Source of the DNA: Xanthostigma xanthostigma
Lineage: Eukaryota; Arthropoda; Insecta; Raphidioptera; Raphidiidae
DNA: 64,000 nt
NCBI GenBank assembly: GCA_963575645.1
Contig: OY754475.1
Coordinates: forward strand, 16,096,509-16,160,508
Direction of reading: 5' to 3'
Numbering within the stretch: the first letter of the stretch is position 1; each line of letters starts with the position of its first letter. The position numbers and the translations under genes were made by a program. Of this stretch, positions 41,747-56,150 are shown one piece after another. The notes under the pieces were generated by a model. That model was not told the DNA's origin. It saw only the letters and a program-made list of their open reading frames with translations, and did not search any database.

Positions 41747-42656
41747 ACCAACTTTTTTATTTGAATACGTTCGAAATACGTGAAGAGCAAAATTTAATCT
41801 TTCTCTGTAATTACAATGAAAATAGATTAATCTAAATAAAAGTAAAAAAAAAACTAATGTGGGGGAGGATCGTTCTGAATGATATATTAGACGAAAGGAG
41901 GCTATGAGTAGGTATAGAGTTACTCAGTTTAATAATATGAATAAGATTTTTTTTTTTTTTTAAATCAGAATACAACTTCCTTATGATAACCGCAAGCCCC
42001 CCACCCCAGAAAAGATCAGTACTATATAGGGTCCTGACTCCTCCTGATTTGTCCTCTTTTTAAAGACGTCCGAGCGGGTTTTTTTTTTTTTTTTTTTGTT
42101 TTGTTTACAGTGCGGATTTTAATTTAACTAGATAAATCTTTTTTTTATCAAGAGACTATACTATAGAAGAATGTTTATGTTGTTTCTTAATTCGCAAAGA
42201 TTTATTTTTGCTTATTGGAGTAAAGAAAGTAGAGTTATTGTTTGTTTTTTTTTCTAATTTTTATACGGCTCTTTAATTTAATTACCAAAGAGAATAGAGA
42301 TATTAATAATAATATGAAAGCTTGTAAAATTCCATAGATAACTTTAATTTTGTACTATGTCAAGTTGCACCTAAGATGGTAAAATATTACGGTATTTAAT
42401 TTCATCTGCACATTTTGTACATTTTCCCAATATTCAAAGAATTTAAATTAAAAAAAAAAAATAATTTTTATGCATGTTTTGATTTAATTTTCTTCCTTTT
42501 TGAAAATATACTTACACTGATTATTGTAAGGGAAATAATACTAAATATTTATTATTAGTAATTTAATACATAATAATATACTTATAGGTAGGTACCTACC
42601 CACGATTTGTCAAAACTTTCAAAGTCGTAACGAACTCATTTTTAAAAGGAATTGTT
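41747..42656. other. H3-H1 spacer, unit 5
   Basis: AT-rich; no gene seen. Confidence 0.65.
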
Positions 42657-42672
42657 GGCCCTGAAAAGGGCC
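42657..42672 (-). promoter_or_regulatory. Histone 3' stem-loop, H1 unit 5
   Basis: Minus GGCCCTTTTCAGGGCC. Confidence 0.95.
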
Positions 42673-42779
42673 ATTTTTTATGGCGATTTCAAAACTGCAG
42701 CACGTCCGACGGCGATTATTATATCGATGCGTGAACGCTGTAATAAGAGAATGGACGATGATAAAAAACAACGAACGAT

Positions 42780-43442
42780 TCACTTCTTTTTTGCCGCTGT
42801 TTTCTTAGGAGATTTGGCAACTTTCGCAGAAGCCTTTTTCGGTTTCGGTGCTTTGGGCTTCTTGGTCGGTCCTTTGGTCGCTTTCTTGGCCTTGGACGGC
42901 GTCGACGGTTTAGATTTCGGCGTGGCGGCTGTCGATTTTTTAGTCGACGCTGCAGATTTTTTTGCACTTTTTACAGTCGACTGTTTCTTCGCGGCCGCTG
43001 CTTTTTTGGCAGCAGCAACACCGGTCGCTTTGGTGGTGACGGCTTTCTTTTCTTTCACCGCACGTTTAGTCTTCTTCGGCGCAGCCGTCGAATCGGACGA
43101 GCCCTGTTTGCTTGCCGCTGCCAATTTGAACGAACCGGAAGCACCTTTGCCTTTTGTCTGCACTAAAGATCCGTTCGTGACGGCGGCTTTGAGATATTTC
43201 TTTATGAACGGTGCAAGTTTCTCCGAGTCGACTTTGTAATTGGCGGCTGTGTATTTCTTGATGGCTTGCAGTGAAGAACCGCCGCGTTCTTTCAAATTCT
43301 TAATGGCATTGTTGACCATCTCCGATGTCGGTGGGTGAGTCGGTTTGTTTCGCGCTGCTCCTGTTTTTTTTGCCGCACTCTTCTTGACGGGAGTGGTCTT
43401 TTCAACGGCGCCGGATGCCGGTGCTGTAGCCGTGTCAGTCAT
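42780..43442 (-). CDS. H1: Linker histone H1, unit 5
   Basis: 220-residue H1 identical in protein to other units. Confidence 0.97.
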   Translation of the reverse strand: MTDTATAPASGAVEKTTPVKKSAAKKTGAARNKPTHPPTSEMVNNAIKNLKERGGSSLQAIKKYTAANYKVDSEKLAPFIKKYLKAAVTNGSLVQTKGKGASGSFKLAAASKQGSSDSTAAPKKTKRAVKEKKAVTTKATGVAAAKKAAAAKKQSTVKSAKKSAASTKKSTAATPKSKPSTPSKAKKATKGPTKKPKAPKPKKASAKVAKSPKKTAAKKK

Positions 43443-43685
43443 ATCGAAAATAAAATATTATGTCGAGTATTTTATATTATCGGAAAATATTTTATTAACC
43501 AATTAAATATAATTGATTAAACACACCAACAACAATCGACGTAGTGTAATGAAATTATGAAATAGCTTTTTATTTTGAGTATACTCAGCGTATGCGGTGA
43601 ACTCAGAACTGTGAGTGTCAAATGAATGAGCGCACACGTATAGTCGCCGGTAGTCGTGCAAGCGGTACGACCGTGCAGAGAACGC

Positions 43686-43973
43686 ATGGCGTTGAGAAGA
43701 GATTGTCACGTTGTGTTTGATGTCGACGTTCGCGCTAAGCGAATCGACTTTATGACGACGTACAATCGATACGGCGTCGATCCGAGCGTCGACAACAGTC
43801 TCGACGAATATTTCTTAAATGCGTGCACAAGTCTAAAACGTTTCGTTAATTTTCTATGCGATTTAATGCCGCCGAAAGAGCCCCTCTTTCTCTATAGTGT
43901 AATGTCGGCACAGTTTACATCGAATTTTGACAATTTTCACCGACGCACCTTAATGTATATTGATCGAAAATAA
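43686..43973 (+). CDS. Uncharacterised 95-codon ORF, unit 5
   Basis: Unchanged copy of the unrecognised ORF. Confidence 0.35.
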   Translation: MALRRDCHVVFDVDVRAKRIDFMTTYNRYGVDPSVDNSLDEYFLNACTSLKRFVNFLCDLMPPKEPLFLYSVMSAQFTSNFDNFHRRTLMYIDRK

Positions 43974-45293
43974 CCAACGCCAATATCACTAAACATCGTA
44001 GTCAACGAATGTACAGTCGGCTCTGCTCGACGTGTCGAATTAATAGATGAAAAAAAACATTCATCCGTTCGACACCGGCACACGCGCCGCTCGACGTCCA
44101 GACTCCCGAAGCATTTTCATGCGACGATCGACACTAATTCATTTTAAAAAAAATTCAACTTTGCAATAGCGAACGAGTATAATTGAATTGAAAAAGACGG
44201 ACACAAACAGCAATGAGAAAAATTCAATATATATATCGAACAAATATGCCGAACCTCTATACGCGCAGTTAATTTGTTTAACATAATATGAACATTACGC
44301 GCGCGTTTTCAGGACCGAATGTTTTTTTATTCTTTATTTTCTTTTAATGGACTTACGTCGGCTATTATAATTGCTTTTTTTTAATTTAATTTTTCTTTTG
44401 AGTCCATACAAAAAATATTATGTATTGAAAAATAATCAAATGAATGATATTGAAGAACACAAAAAAATATTGCCTTAAAATAACAAATGTATAATATATT
44501 TTTTTATAATATATATAATTAATAATGCTATATATTAACACCTGAAGACGTCATCATAATTATTAAGTCTGTTTTTCACATAAAACTCAATATACTTACC
44601 TAATAATAATAATAATATTTTGAATATTATATAGGTATAGGTATGTATAATATTTTGTAGACTATATTATTATCTATACGTAGGTAAAACCTAATTTTAA
44701 ATCGAATTTGTTGCAGACCAAATTCAAATTATGTACCAAAATAAATTATTACAGAAATGTTATAAGTTTTTTCTATTGAAAGTGTCTTTTATAATATGAT
44801 CCCTGTGCATTGGAAACTTATTGTACTGGGTCCGAGAATAGAAATCAACATCGGTCGACAATTTTATTTATTTGACGAGTTCTATTCAAAAATTTGAATC
44901 ACTATACAGTATTATTAGATTATTTTTTGAAAAAAAGTATGCGCGTGGTTGCAATGTAGATACGAAGGCATAGGTCATTTTTATTCTCTTTAAATAGGGA
45001 CGACAACAACAACGTTAAGTATATTTATCATTTCATCCGTCTATCTACATTATAATATATAAGTATTATTTTTTAGTCATGATGTTTATCAAATACCTAC
45101 ATATTCAATTTTCAATCTAATTATAATGGGAAGTCGGTCGGTATACAGTCTTAAAGCACGACCCCCCCGCCTCACGACTTGTGTGTTTTTTTTTTTTTTT
45201 TATTATTGTGACGGAAAGTTTCAACAATATTGGCGCACGATATCTAATGAATTAATAAAATAATAATCAATTTATCATAAAAACAAAACAAAA
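43974..45293. other. ORF-5S spacer, unit 5
   Basis: As unit 2; no gene seen. Confidence 0.6.
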
Positions 45294-45413
45294 ATGACAA
45301 CGGCACGCGGTGTTCCCAAGCGGTCACCCATCCAAGTACTGACCGCGCCCGATGTTGCTTAACTTCGGTGATCGGACGAGAACCGGTGTTTTCAACATGG
45401 TATGGCCGTTGCC
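45294..45413 (-). rRNA. 5S: 5S ribosomal RNA, unit 5
   Basis: Same 120-nt gene, all control boxes intact. Confidence 0.95.
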
Positions 45414-45780
45414 GGTTACTAGGTACTGAAATTAAACACACATCGAGAGACACGGTTTTGTAATTTGTACTACACAAAATAATAAATAAATAATAATTTA
45501 GCAGCATGTTTTAAGCAGTAGGTACTACTTACTAGTGTTATTATTATTATTATTTTTTTTTTTCTATAATATTCGTGCACACAAACAATATCAGCTGATC
45601 GGGAACTTAGCATAAACGAAAAATAAAATAAAACTTTTCCGAAATTGGGACTGCATCAATTAATTATCTTAAAATTATATTGATAAAATATTTTATTATT
45701 AATTTTTGTGTGCCCAGTCGCTATTGTTTTTATTTATTTTTTTTATCTATTTCGGTACGGCCGGGCTACTAAAATAAGTA

Positions 45781-46294
45781 CAGTAGAGACGCGATAATCC
45801 GGACTAATTAAAACACAGCTGATCCGGATTATCAAAATGTCCGGATAACTGGATGTAATTTTAATTATCAAGAAAACAAACTAAAATGCTCATATTTTGC
45901 GGCTAACTGTTTATTTGAGGCTCCCTTTTTTAATTTGTCAAGAATTTCGTTTTTTACTTGCAGTGATAAAGTAACGTGTGATCGTTTATGCGGCGCCATA
46001 GTGCGCTCTCTATGTAATTCTATCTGAGTTTGACAACGACTACATACATACTAAAACCACCTAACTTCTTTCACTTCTCTGACAACAAATATGTATGTAA
46101 CTGTTTGTAACACACCGCCGGCCAATAGTGTTGACGCAAATAGTGCCGGTACAGCTACTCAATAACTAAGTATCATGATCCGGATTACTGAAACTGGAAA
46201 AATCCGGACTACAATGTACATAATACTATCAAACGACTGTCCGAATTACCAAATAATCCGGATTATGAAGGTTCGGATTAACGCGTCTCTACTG
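45781..46294. mobile_element. pogo/Tigger-like deletion derivative, unit 5
   Basis: 514 bp at the shared TA site; AAATAATCCGG variant. Confidence 0.85.
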
Positions 46295-46421
46295 TAATAT
46301 TATAACATATTCAAAGTGGACGCAGAAATCAACGTGTAATAAATCCTATAGTAATGAAAACATAATAATAAATAATATTAAAGCCATAACGCCGACGAAT
46401 TCATTTGTGAAAATATTTGGT

Positions 46422-46437
46422 GGTTCTGAAAAGAACC
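46422..46437 (-). promoter_or_regulatory. Histone 3' stem-loop, H2B unit 5
   Basis: Minus GGTTCTTTTCAGAACC. Confidence 0.95.
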
Positions 46438-46533
46438 GGTTTTACTTTCTTGTTGTTGTTTGCTTCTTTGACAACACAATTAATATGAAGTCGCGTGGCG
46501 TCGATAGATTGTTAATTTGATTAGGTATAATAT

Positions 46534-46905
46534 CTATTTTGAACTGGTGTATTTGGTGACGGCTTTTGTGCCTTCACTGACGGCGTGTTTGGCAAGTTCA
46601 CCCGGTAAAAGCAGACGAACTGCAGTTTGAATTTCCCGGCTGGTGATTGTTGAACGTTTATTGTAATGCGCCAATCGCGATGCTTCGGCGGCAATACGTT
46701 CGAAAATATCGTTCACGAAACTGTTCATGATGCTCATGGCTTTGCTGGAAATACCGGTGTCGGGATGAACTTGTTTCAAAACTTTGTAAATGTAAATGGC
46801 GTAGCTTTCCTTCCTCTTGCGCTTCTTCTTCTTGTCACTTTTTGAGATGTTCTTTTGCGCTTTGCCAGCTTTTTTAGCGGCTTTGCCACTGGTTTTAGGC
46901 GGCAT
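46534..46905 (-). CDS. H2B: Histone H2B, unit 5
   Basis: Identical 123-residue H2B. Confidence 0.98.
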   Translation of the reverse strand: MPPKTSGKAAKKAGKAQKNISKSDKKKKRKRKESYAIYIYKVLKQVHPDTGISSKAMSIMNSFVNDIFERIAAEASRLAHYNKRSTITSREIQTAVRLLLPGELAKHAVSEGTKAVTKYTSSK

Positions 46906-47604
<699 letters not shown>

Positions 47605-47663
47605 GTTCATCACCCATACACATCAAGTGCGAGGCGACGGCATCTCGATTATAATCAAAAACC

Positions 47664-47679
47664 GGTCCTTTTAAGGACC
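47664..47679 (+). promoter_or_regulatory. Histone 3' stem-loop, H2A unit 5
   Basis: GGTCCTTTTAAGGACC, UUUA loop. Confidence 0.92.
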
Positions 47680-47785
47680 ACCAAAATTTTTATAGATATA
47701 TTCGTTTTACATTACGAGCCGACAGATTATATTTTAGTAATAATAAAAATCGCCATTTTTTTCAATTCGTAACAAAAACATTGTA

Positions 47786-48296
47786 CAATAGGTCATATGC
47801 ATGATTTTTTTTTTTATATTTTTAATAGATTATTTAGTCAGCCATAATACGGAAAAAAATTGATAATCATTTAAAAATGTAATATTATCATAAGAAAAAA
47901 AATATTAAATTTCACATTCAAAAATAGACAGTTTAAACAATCGGCCATGTTCGCGGGCTTATGTGACGTCATGATATACGATGCATGCCAACCTTGGTGT
48001 CAAATTTTCAATGTTCTAAATGAAGTTTATTTGTTGTTTTCTCTAAATACTGACATAATCTTACTGTGAGACGACACAGTCGTCATGAAAACTGTTGTTG
48101 ATATATACTCTGACGTCACGATGCGTTTTGAAAATTCGAAAATAGCGCTTATTTTCGACATTTCTTTTTTATTATTTGTATTTTTTTCAGCGATTAGATT
48201 AATAAACTAACCATTACGTTATGATCAAGAACTAAAATATATTTCGAAATAAAAATTTTAACCAATTTGGAGTTTTATGCATAATATGACCTATTG
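47786..48296. mobile_element. Inverted-repeat element A, unit 5
   Basis: Same as unit 2. Confidence 0.5.
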
Positions 48297-48416
48297 CCTA
48301 TAGATTCCCCATTTCTTACAAGTTGATATAGTTTACACAATAAAGTTTTTTTTCTTTTTTATTTATTTATTTTTCCCCTCAGTGTATGTTAGTCTTTCAT
48401 AAATTTGGAACCTATT

Positions 48417-50310
48417 ATAATATCCTCGCCTGAATGCAAGAACTGGGTAACTTATTTTATAATGTTTAGAGATAATGGCAAAAACATTATTTTTTAGATT
48501 TTAGAAATTGCTTTAGGGCTACAAATATTAAGAAAATAACCCAGTTTTTTTTTTAATGAGCTTTATTTTTATCTAAATATTACATCAAAAGGGAAAAATA
48601 AAATAAAAACACGAACGAACATTTTTTTTTTAAACAAAAAACTATAGTTACCTACTTTTTGCACTAGCAACGGAACTAAACTTAAATACAACAGCAATAA
48701 ATGGGAATCTTTAGTTGCCTACTTTTAACAACATAAATGAATCTCCGAAAGTTCTGTAACAATTAGCTATCTCTAGTTACCCATCTAGATAACATAAAAT
48801 AAATTTTATAGTTTTTTTTTTTTGTGTAATAACTGGGCATTTTTAGTTGTCTACTTCTAGCACTGTGTATAGCGCCCGGTAAACTATGTCAAAACAAGCT
48901 ATCTGTAGTTACCCACTTATCACTAGTGATGTGCCGGATCGCTAAAAATGTATATCCGCGGATACGGATCTTAACTTTCTTAGAGTACGCGGCGGTAAAT
49001 ATTGCACATCGACCTTTGGAAAGAGACTATCTGTTATGGGAAAAAGTTATTGACCTCTTTAAGAGTTAACTCTCATAACAGATTGTCTCTTTCCATAGAT
49101 CGATGTGCAATATCTCATTATTATATAAATATAATTATAAGTATAGTTGATTAAGTACCTTTGAGTTATGTACTATTAGTATGGTACTCACTACGATAAA
49201 TGTTTGCAATATAAAGGTGCCAAATACGATTTAAAAAAATAAAAAAAAATAATCTGAATGGAATTTAACAGGTTTTCATTATTACCTGATCACCTATATC
49301 TAATATATAAAATTCTCGTGTCACAGTTTTCGAAGTCATACTCCTCCGAAACGGCTTGACGGATTTTGATGAAATTTTTTGTGCTTATCCGGTATCTATG
49401 AGAATCGGCCAACATCTATTTTTCATCCCCCTAAATGTTAGGGGTAGTCCACCCTTAAATTTTTTTTTCTTCCTTTGATTATAATTATTATTAAAGACAC
49501 GATTTTTTTTTTAAATTCGTATCCATGGTTTTAAAATATAAACAGCCTTATGTATGATTTGAAAAAATTCTGTCAAAAATTAAAAAAACATTGATTTATA
49601 TACTTTTAACATTTTTCATCATTAAATAATTTTCAAGTGATTTTATAACCTCAAAAGTACTCAACACGTGACACGAGCTTCCAATAACAACGGATTTTGT
49701 GTTGTAAGTATACTTTTTTTTATTCATATCGAAAATGTTGTTGATCTTATAAAAATTGGTCGATAATTTATTTATTGAAGAGTACTAATCAGACGTTAAT
49801 CAAATATTCAAATATCCCCATTCGTTCTTTTGCACCGGGCACGACGGCGCAGCCGGAGTGTTCGACATACACACATATACGTCCATGTATATTTTAAAAT
49901 AAATAAAATAGATAGATAGATGTTCCAATTATATAGATATATATATATAATACTGTTAGGCGGTACGAAGTTCGCCGGGTCCGCTAGTAATATATAAAAT
50001 TTCATCTATGAATTGAAAATGAATAAGGTAAAAGATCCGCCAAAAACTAACGGATCCGGACACGGATCTTTCTTCTCCCTCGGATACGGATATCCGGCAC
50101 ATCACTACTTATAACATAAAAAGTTATCTGTTTGTTTCTTTTTTCCCAATTTTTTACATTGTTTAATAGATGACGCTAGTTTCTTTCGGCAAGTTACCCA
50201 GTTTTAGCATCCAATTCTACTTGATTTAAACTATGTCACTCACAAAGTGGATAACTCAAAATAACAAAATTTTGAGTTACCCAGTTCTTACATTCAGGCG
50301 ACGATATTAT
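48417..50310. mobile_element. Nested element complex, unit 5
   Basis: Element B with the hAT-like element (48924-50107), Helitron (49299-49987) and 77-bp insert (48555-48631). Confidence 0.65.
49299..49987 (+). mobile_element. Non-autonomous Helitron, unit 5
   Basis: 689 bp, TC...CTAG ends. Confidence 0.85.
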
Positions 50311-50696
50311 CAATTATTATAATACTTAATATTATGTTAGAAACATGAAAATTTCTACATATACCTACGTAACATTTTCACGATTTTTTTTAATATACCA
50401 GTAGATTAAAAAATATATCAAATTCTAGGTAATGAGAGAGACTAGAATCGTTTCTTTATGCATTATTGCATTATACCTACATATCTATACTGTGTTATAT
50501 TATCAGCTATTTATTATTTTCATGTCGTTTTATGACAACGTTCAGTTACACTTCGATAATAATTAATAGATAATTAATTTATATCAATAGTTGAAAAATC
50601 AATAAAAAACAATAATATATACGACGTACCTATAGGTGTGTAATTTTCTTTAAGTTCATAGCACATTGTCACGAATTTATTTGATAAGAAATTGGT

Positions 50697-50712
50697 GGCT
50701 CTGAAAAGAGCC
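50697..50712 (-). promoter_or_regulatory. Histone 3' stem-loop, H4 unit 5
   Basis: Minus GGCTCTTTTCAGAGCC. Confidence 0.95.
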
Positions 50713-50833
50713 GGTTGTTAGTCAATGTATGTATTATTGTGTGTGTGTGTTTTAAACGAGACGTGAACGTGTTCGTTTAAATTTCATGGTAATTGGAGTG
50801 ATGACGACGACGACTGCGTTGTGGTTCGCGAAT

Positions 50834-51382
<549 letters not shown>

Positions 51383-51383
<1 letters not shown>

Positions 51384-52537
51384 CAAACTACAGACCAATC
51401 AGCCTACTTTCAACAATTAGCAAACTATTTGAGAGAACTCTGCTCCAACGCCTACACAAACACCTGGAACAAAACAACACCATCATTCCTGAACAATTCG
51501 GTTTCAGGAGTGAACACAGCACAACACAACAACTACTACGCTTAAACGAACACATCACCAGGGGCTTCAACAGGAGACACCACACAGGGGCGATTTTTCT
51601 AGACATTGAGAAAGCGTTTGACAAAGTATGGCACACAGGTCTGCTTTACAAGCTCATCTATGAGAAAATACCAACCAGGCTAATCAAAGTCATAGCATCA
51701 TACTTACAGAATAGGAAATTCTACGCTACCACAAAAGATACCCCCTCCACACATCGACCAATCATCGCGGGAGTACCACAGGGAAGTGTTGTTGGACCAA
51801 CACTTTTCAACATCTACATAAACGACATACCGACCACCCAAGACACAGCCCTATACGCGGACGATACGGCAATCTTCGCTCAAGCAAGAAGCATCAACAC
51901 CATCAAACGCAGATTGGATAAAGGCCTACAGGACCTGGAAAACTACTATGCAACATGGCGAATAAAAGTCAACGCTCGAAAATCCGTCGGTATCATCTTT
52001 ACCAAAAGACTGAAAATAGAATATCCAGCATTAAGCTTCGAAGGAACCGCAATCACGTGGGAAAATGAAGTCAAGTATCTCGGCATCACCATGGACAAGA
52101 GACTCAACTACAAGAAACACACGCAAAACCAACTGAACAAAGCAACCGGACAAAAGACACTACTGTACCCACTACTCAACCGCAACTCGAGACTGTCAAT
52201 CGCCAACAAAAAACTCATATACACAACATACCTGAGGCCAATACTCACGTACGGGAGTACGGCGTGGGCCTTCAATAAAACAAACAGGAAAAGACTACAG
52301 ATTTTCCAAAACCACACGCTACGACTTATCACAAACTCAGGAAGATTTGTCAGAAACAGCACACTTCATCGAGACTTAAAAATTCCCACCATCAAAGAAT
52401 TCATGACACACGAAGCAACCAACATATACACCCGAGCACAAAACTCGCGACACACGCTTCTACGGAACCTTGGAAACTACACCACCGATCACAAACACAC
52501 ACACAAGCGACCGAGGCACTTATTCGAGGACGACTAA
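51383..52537 (+). pseudogene. Reverse transcriptase fragment of jockey-like ORF2
   Basis: Open frame of 384 codons with no start of its own, entering at the 5' truncation point. It shows RT motifs in order: NYRPISLLSTISKLFE, FGFRSEHST, FLDIEKAFDKVWH, AGVPQGSVVGPTLFNIYINDIP, and catalytic YADD (51854-51865). C-terminal thumb-like region LTYGSTAWAF and NTLHRDLKIP-type motif near the end. Upstream endonuclease and the RT N-terminus are missing, so it cannot mobilise itself. No internal stop suggests recent insertion. Confidence 0.88.
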
Positions 52538-52790
52538 TGCCTAGAGTAACAACCACACGCGAAACGGGCGAGGACGCCAAAACCAAAGACCAACTGGGGT
52601 AACCTGGCTGCCCCATCTGGCTGACTCTAAAATATGCATACCCACGGGCACACCACCGCCGGTAAACATCTCGAGCAAACCACAAGAGCTGCTCCCTAAG
52701 CAACGGTAGGACTAAGGTCTCACGACCAGTTCCTCAATTCACCATTGGGCACATGGGCCCAAGCGAAATTAAAGAGTCAGTCAGTCAGTC
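51384..52790 (+). mobile_element. 5'-truncated jockey-like retrotransposon
   Basis: About 1.4 kb: the C-terminal part of ORF2, a 3' UTR (52538-52774) and a tail of AGTC repeats (52775 on) instead of poly(A). Flanked by AGAT on both sides (51380-51383, 52791-52794), a possible short target duplication; this accounting matches the length difference from other units exactly. 5' truncation is usual for target-primed reverse transcription. Confidence 0.85.
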
Positions 52791-52802
52791 AGATTTCAAA
52801 AT

Positions 52803-53021
52803 AGACGTGTGTCGATCGATCATTTCTTGCGACCCGGGTCGATCGCGACCCACAGGTTAAGTGATCGTATCACAATGTTTCGATCGTTTGATCGATCAGC
52901 TTGTACCTATTAGACGTGTGTCGATCGAACGTTTCCTGCGACCTAGGTCGATCGCAACCTACAGGTTAGGGGATAGTATCACAATGATTCGATCGTTCGA
53001 TCGGCTGTCTGAGTACCTATT
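52803..53021. repeat. Duplicated ~109-bp left end of the hAT derivative
   Basis: Two tandem copies, each starting AGACGTGTGTCGATCGA and ending at GTACCTATT, diverged by substitutions, so the duplication predates this insertion. Confidence 0.85.
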
Positions 53022-53233
53022 TCATTTCTATACGAGTTACCATTGACCTGTTGATGTAATTTTCTGCGCTAGCTTGTTTGTACGAAAGAAAAACTTACCA
53101 TTGAACAGAACAATGAGGCTTTTATTTAACTCGACTCAAATTACTTATATATAAAATAGATAATGAGATACGATAAATTAACACCAAGTAGGTATTTTAA
53201 GATTAAATTAATGTTTATATCTATTTTATGACA

Positions 53234-53359
53234 CTATAGGTTATGATTAAGAAATAAAACTTGAGAATTTTTTTCGGGTTTTAAAGAACTTCTTTTTGCA
53301 CTTATTGTCATTCCAGCTTTGGAAAAAAATCGTTCGCATGGTACAGATGTAGCATTCAT
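53234..53359 (-). pseudogene. hAT transposase C-terminal remnant
   Basis: 41 residues then a stop: NATSVPCERFFSKAGMTIS, followed by AKRSSLKPEKNSQVLFLNHN. This is the conserved end of the hATC dimerisation region of hAT transposases (VPCER.FSKAG ... LKPE ... LFLN). An in-frame stop lies directly upstream, so the rest is deleted or decayed. Confidence 0.8.
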
Positions 53360-53665
53360 TCAAGTGATTGTTGTATGTTATTATGACTCACGAGTCACGA
53401 CTCTACCATAGAAATTCATCATTCAATCACTCGGTCACGCTCTGTCATCTATTCCCTGTGGCTCTTTGGTTGCTATTGAGCTGACGATCGACTCGAGACC
53501 GAACGATTGGATCTTGTGAGATTCAGTGATTCAATCACTCAGTCACGGGTGGTGATCGAATCAAAACGATTCGATCAATCGCGATCGACACACGTCTATT
53601 TCAAAATCATTTGCTGTTCGACTATCGTTGTCGTTCTGTATTGAAATTTTTTATACTTATCTTAA

Positions 53666-54088
<423 letters not shown>

Positions 54089-54195
54089 GATGATTCTGAC
54101 AGCACGACATACATAACTCTGTTGCATTGTTGTTTAAAAAAAAAAAAACGAAAACACCACCGTGGCACGCACGCAGCAGAAACGGGAAAAAAACC

Positions 54196-54211
54196 GGCTC
54201 TTTTCAGAGCC
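54196..54211 (+). promoter_or_regulatory. Histone 3' stem-loop, H3 unit 6
   Basis: GGCTCTTTTCAGAGCC, then ACCA. Confidence 0.95.
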
Positions 54212-55121
54212 ACCAACTTTTTTATTTGAATACGTTCGAAATACGTGAAGAGCAAAATTTAATCTTTCTCTGTAATTACAATGAAAATAGATTAATCTAA
54301 ATAAAAGTAAAAAAAAAACTAATGTGGGGGAGGATCGTTCTGAATGATATATTAGACGAAAGGAGGCTATGAGTAGGTATAGAGTTACTCAGTTTAATAA
54401 TATGAATAAGATTTTTTTTTTTTTTTAAATCAGAATACAACTTCCTTATGATAACCGCAAGCCCCCCACCCCAGAAAAGATCAGTACTATATAGGGTCCT
54501 GACTCCTCCTGATTTGTCCTCTTTTTAAAGACGTCCGAGCGGGTTTTTTTTTTTTTTTTTTTGTTTTGTTTACAGTGCGGATTTTAATTTAACTAGATAA
54601 ATCTTTTTTTTATCAAGAGACTATACTATAGAAGAATGTTTATGTTGTTTCTTAATTCGCAAAGATTTATTTTTGCTTATTGGAGTAAAGAAAGTAGAGT
54701 TATTGTTTGTTTTTTTTTCTAATTTTTATACGGCTCTTTAATTTAATTACCAAAGAGAATAGAGATATTAATAATAATATGAAAGCTTGTAAAATTCCAT
54801 AGATAACTTTAATTTTGTACTATGTCAAGTTGCACCTAAGATGGTAAAATATTACGGTATTTAATTTCATCTGCACATTTTGTACATTTTCCCAATATTC
54901 AAAGAATTTAAATTAAAAAAAAAAAATAATTTTTATGCATGTTTTGATTTAATTTTCTTCCTTTTTGAAAATATACTTACACTGATTATTGTAAGGGAAA
55001 TAATACTAAATATTTATTATTAGTAATTTAATACATAATAATATACTTATAGGTAGGTACCTACCCACGATTTGTCAAAACTTTCAAAGTCGTAACGAAC
55101 TCATTTTTAAAAGGAATTGTT
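54212..55121. other. H3-H1 spacer, unit 6
   Basis: AT-rich; no gene seen. Confidence 0.65.
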
Positions 55122-55137
55122 GGCCCTGAAAAGGGCC
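55122..55137 (-). promoter_or_regulatory. Histone 3' stem-loop, H1 unit 6
   Basis: Minus GGCCCTTTTCAGGGCC. Confidence 0.95.
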
Positions 55138-55244
55138 ATTTTTTATGGCGATTTCAAAACTGCAGCACGTCCGACGGCGATTATTATATCGATGCGTGAA
55201 CGCTGTAATAAGAGAATGGACGATGATAAAAAACAACGAACGAT

Positions 55245-55907
55245 TCACTTCTTTTTTGCCGCTGTTTTCTTAGGAGATTTGGCAACTTTCGCAGAAGCCT
55301 TTTTCGGTTTCGGTGCTTTGGGCTTCTTGGTCGGTCCTTTGGTCGCTTTCTTGGCCTTGGACGGCGTCGACGGTTTAGATTTCGGCGTGGCGGCTGTCGA
55401 TTTTTTAGTCGACGCTGCAGATTTTTTTGCACTTTTTACAGTCGACTGTTTCTTCGCGGCCGCTGCTTTTTTGGCAGCAGCAACACCGGTCGCTTTGGTG
55501 GTGACGGCTTTCTTTTCTTTCACCGCACGTTTAGTCTTCTTCGGCGCAGCCGTCGAATCGGACGAGCCCTGTTTGCTTGCCGCTGCCAATTTGAACGAAC
55601 CGGAAGCACCTTTGCCTTTTGTCTGCACTAAAGATCCGTTCGTGACGGCGGCTTTGAGATATTTCTTTATGAACGGTGCAAGTTTCTCCGAGTCGACTTT
55701 GTAATTGGCGGCTGTGTATTTCTTGATGGCTTGCAGTGAAGAACCGCCGCGTTCTTTCAAATTCTTAATGGCATTGTTGACCATCTCCGATGTCGGTGGG
55801 TGAGTCGGTTTGTTTCGCGCTGCTCCTGTTTTTTTTGCCGCACTCTTCTTGACGGGAGTGGTCTTTTCAACGGCGCCGGATGCCGGTGCTGTAGCCGTGT
55901 CAGTCAT
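55245..55907 (-). CDS. H1: Linker histone H1, unit 6
   Basis: 220-residue H1 identical in protein to other units. Confidence 0.97.
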   Translation of the reverse strand: MTDTATAPASGAVEKTTPVKKSAAKKTGAARNKPTHPPTSEMVNNAIKNLKERGGSSLQAIKKYTAANYKVDSEKLAPFIKKYLKAAVTNGSLVQTKGKGASGSFKLAAASKQGSSDSTAAPKKTKRAVKEKKAVTTKATGVAAAKKAAAAKKQSTVKSAKKSAASTKKSTAATPKSKPSTPSKAKKATKGPTKKPKAPKPKKASAKVAKSPKKTAAKKK

Positions 55908-56150
55908 ATCGAAAATAAAATATTATGTCGAGTATTTTATATTATCGGAAAATATTTTATTAACCAATTAAATATAATTGATTAAACACACCAACAACAA
56001 TCGACGTAGTGTAATGAAATTATGAAATAGCTTTTTATTTTGAGTATACTCAGCGTATGCGGTGAACTCAGAACTGTGAGTGTCAAATGAATGAGCGCAC
56101 ACGTATAGTCGCCGGTAGTCGTGCAAGCGGTACGACCGTGCAGAGAACGC

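Larger units (their letters stand above)
52802..53598. mobile_element. hAT deletion derivative (797 bp)
   Basis: Inverted ends TAGACGTGTGTCGATCG and an 8-bp duplication TTTCAAAA (52794-52801 and 53599-53606), the hAT pattern. It retains a piece of transposase C-terminus (53234-53359, minus). The left end is tandemly duplicated: 52803-52911 and 52912-53021. Rich in CGATCG motifs. Distinct from the TAGTGATGTGCC hAT-like element of the spacers. Confidence 0.85.

Noticed and set aside
52793-52802. 10-bp target duplication (ATTTCAAAAT) suggesting a Mutator-like element
   Set aside because: Extending the inverted ends by one base to TAG...CTA gives an exact 8-bp duplication, and the transposase remnant is hAT, so the extra matches are part of the ends and chance.
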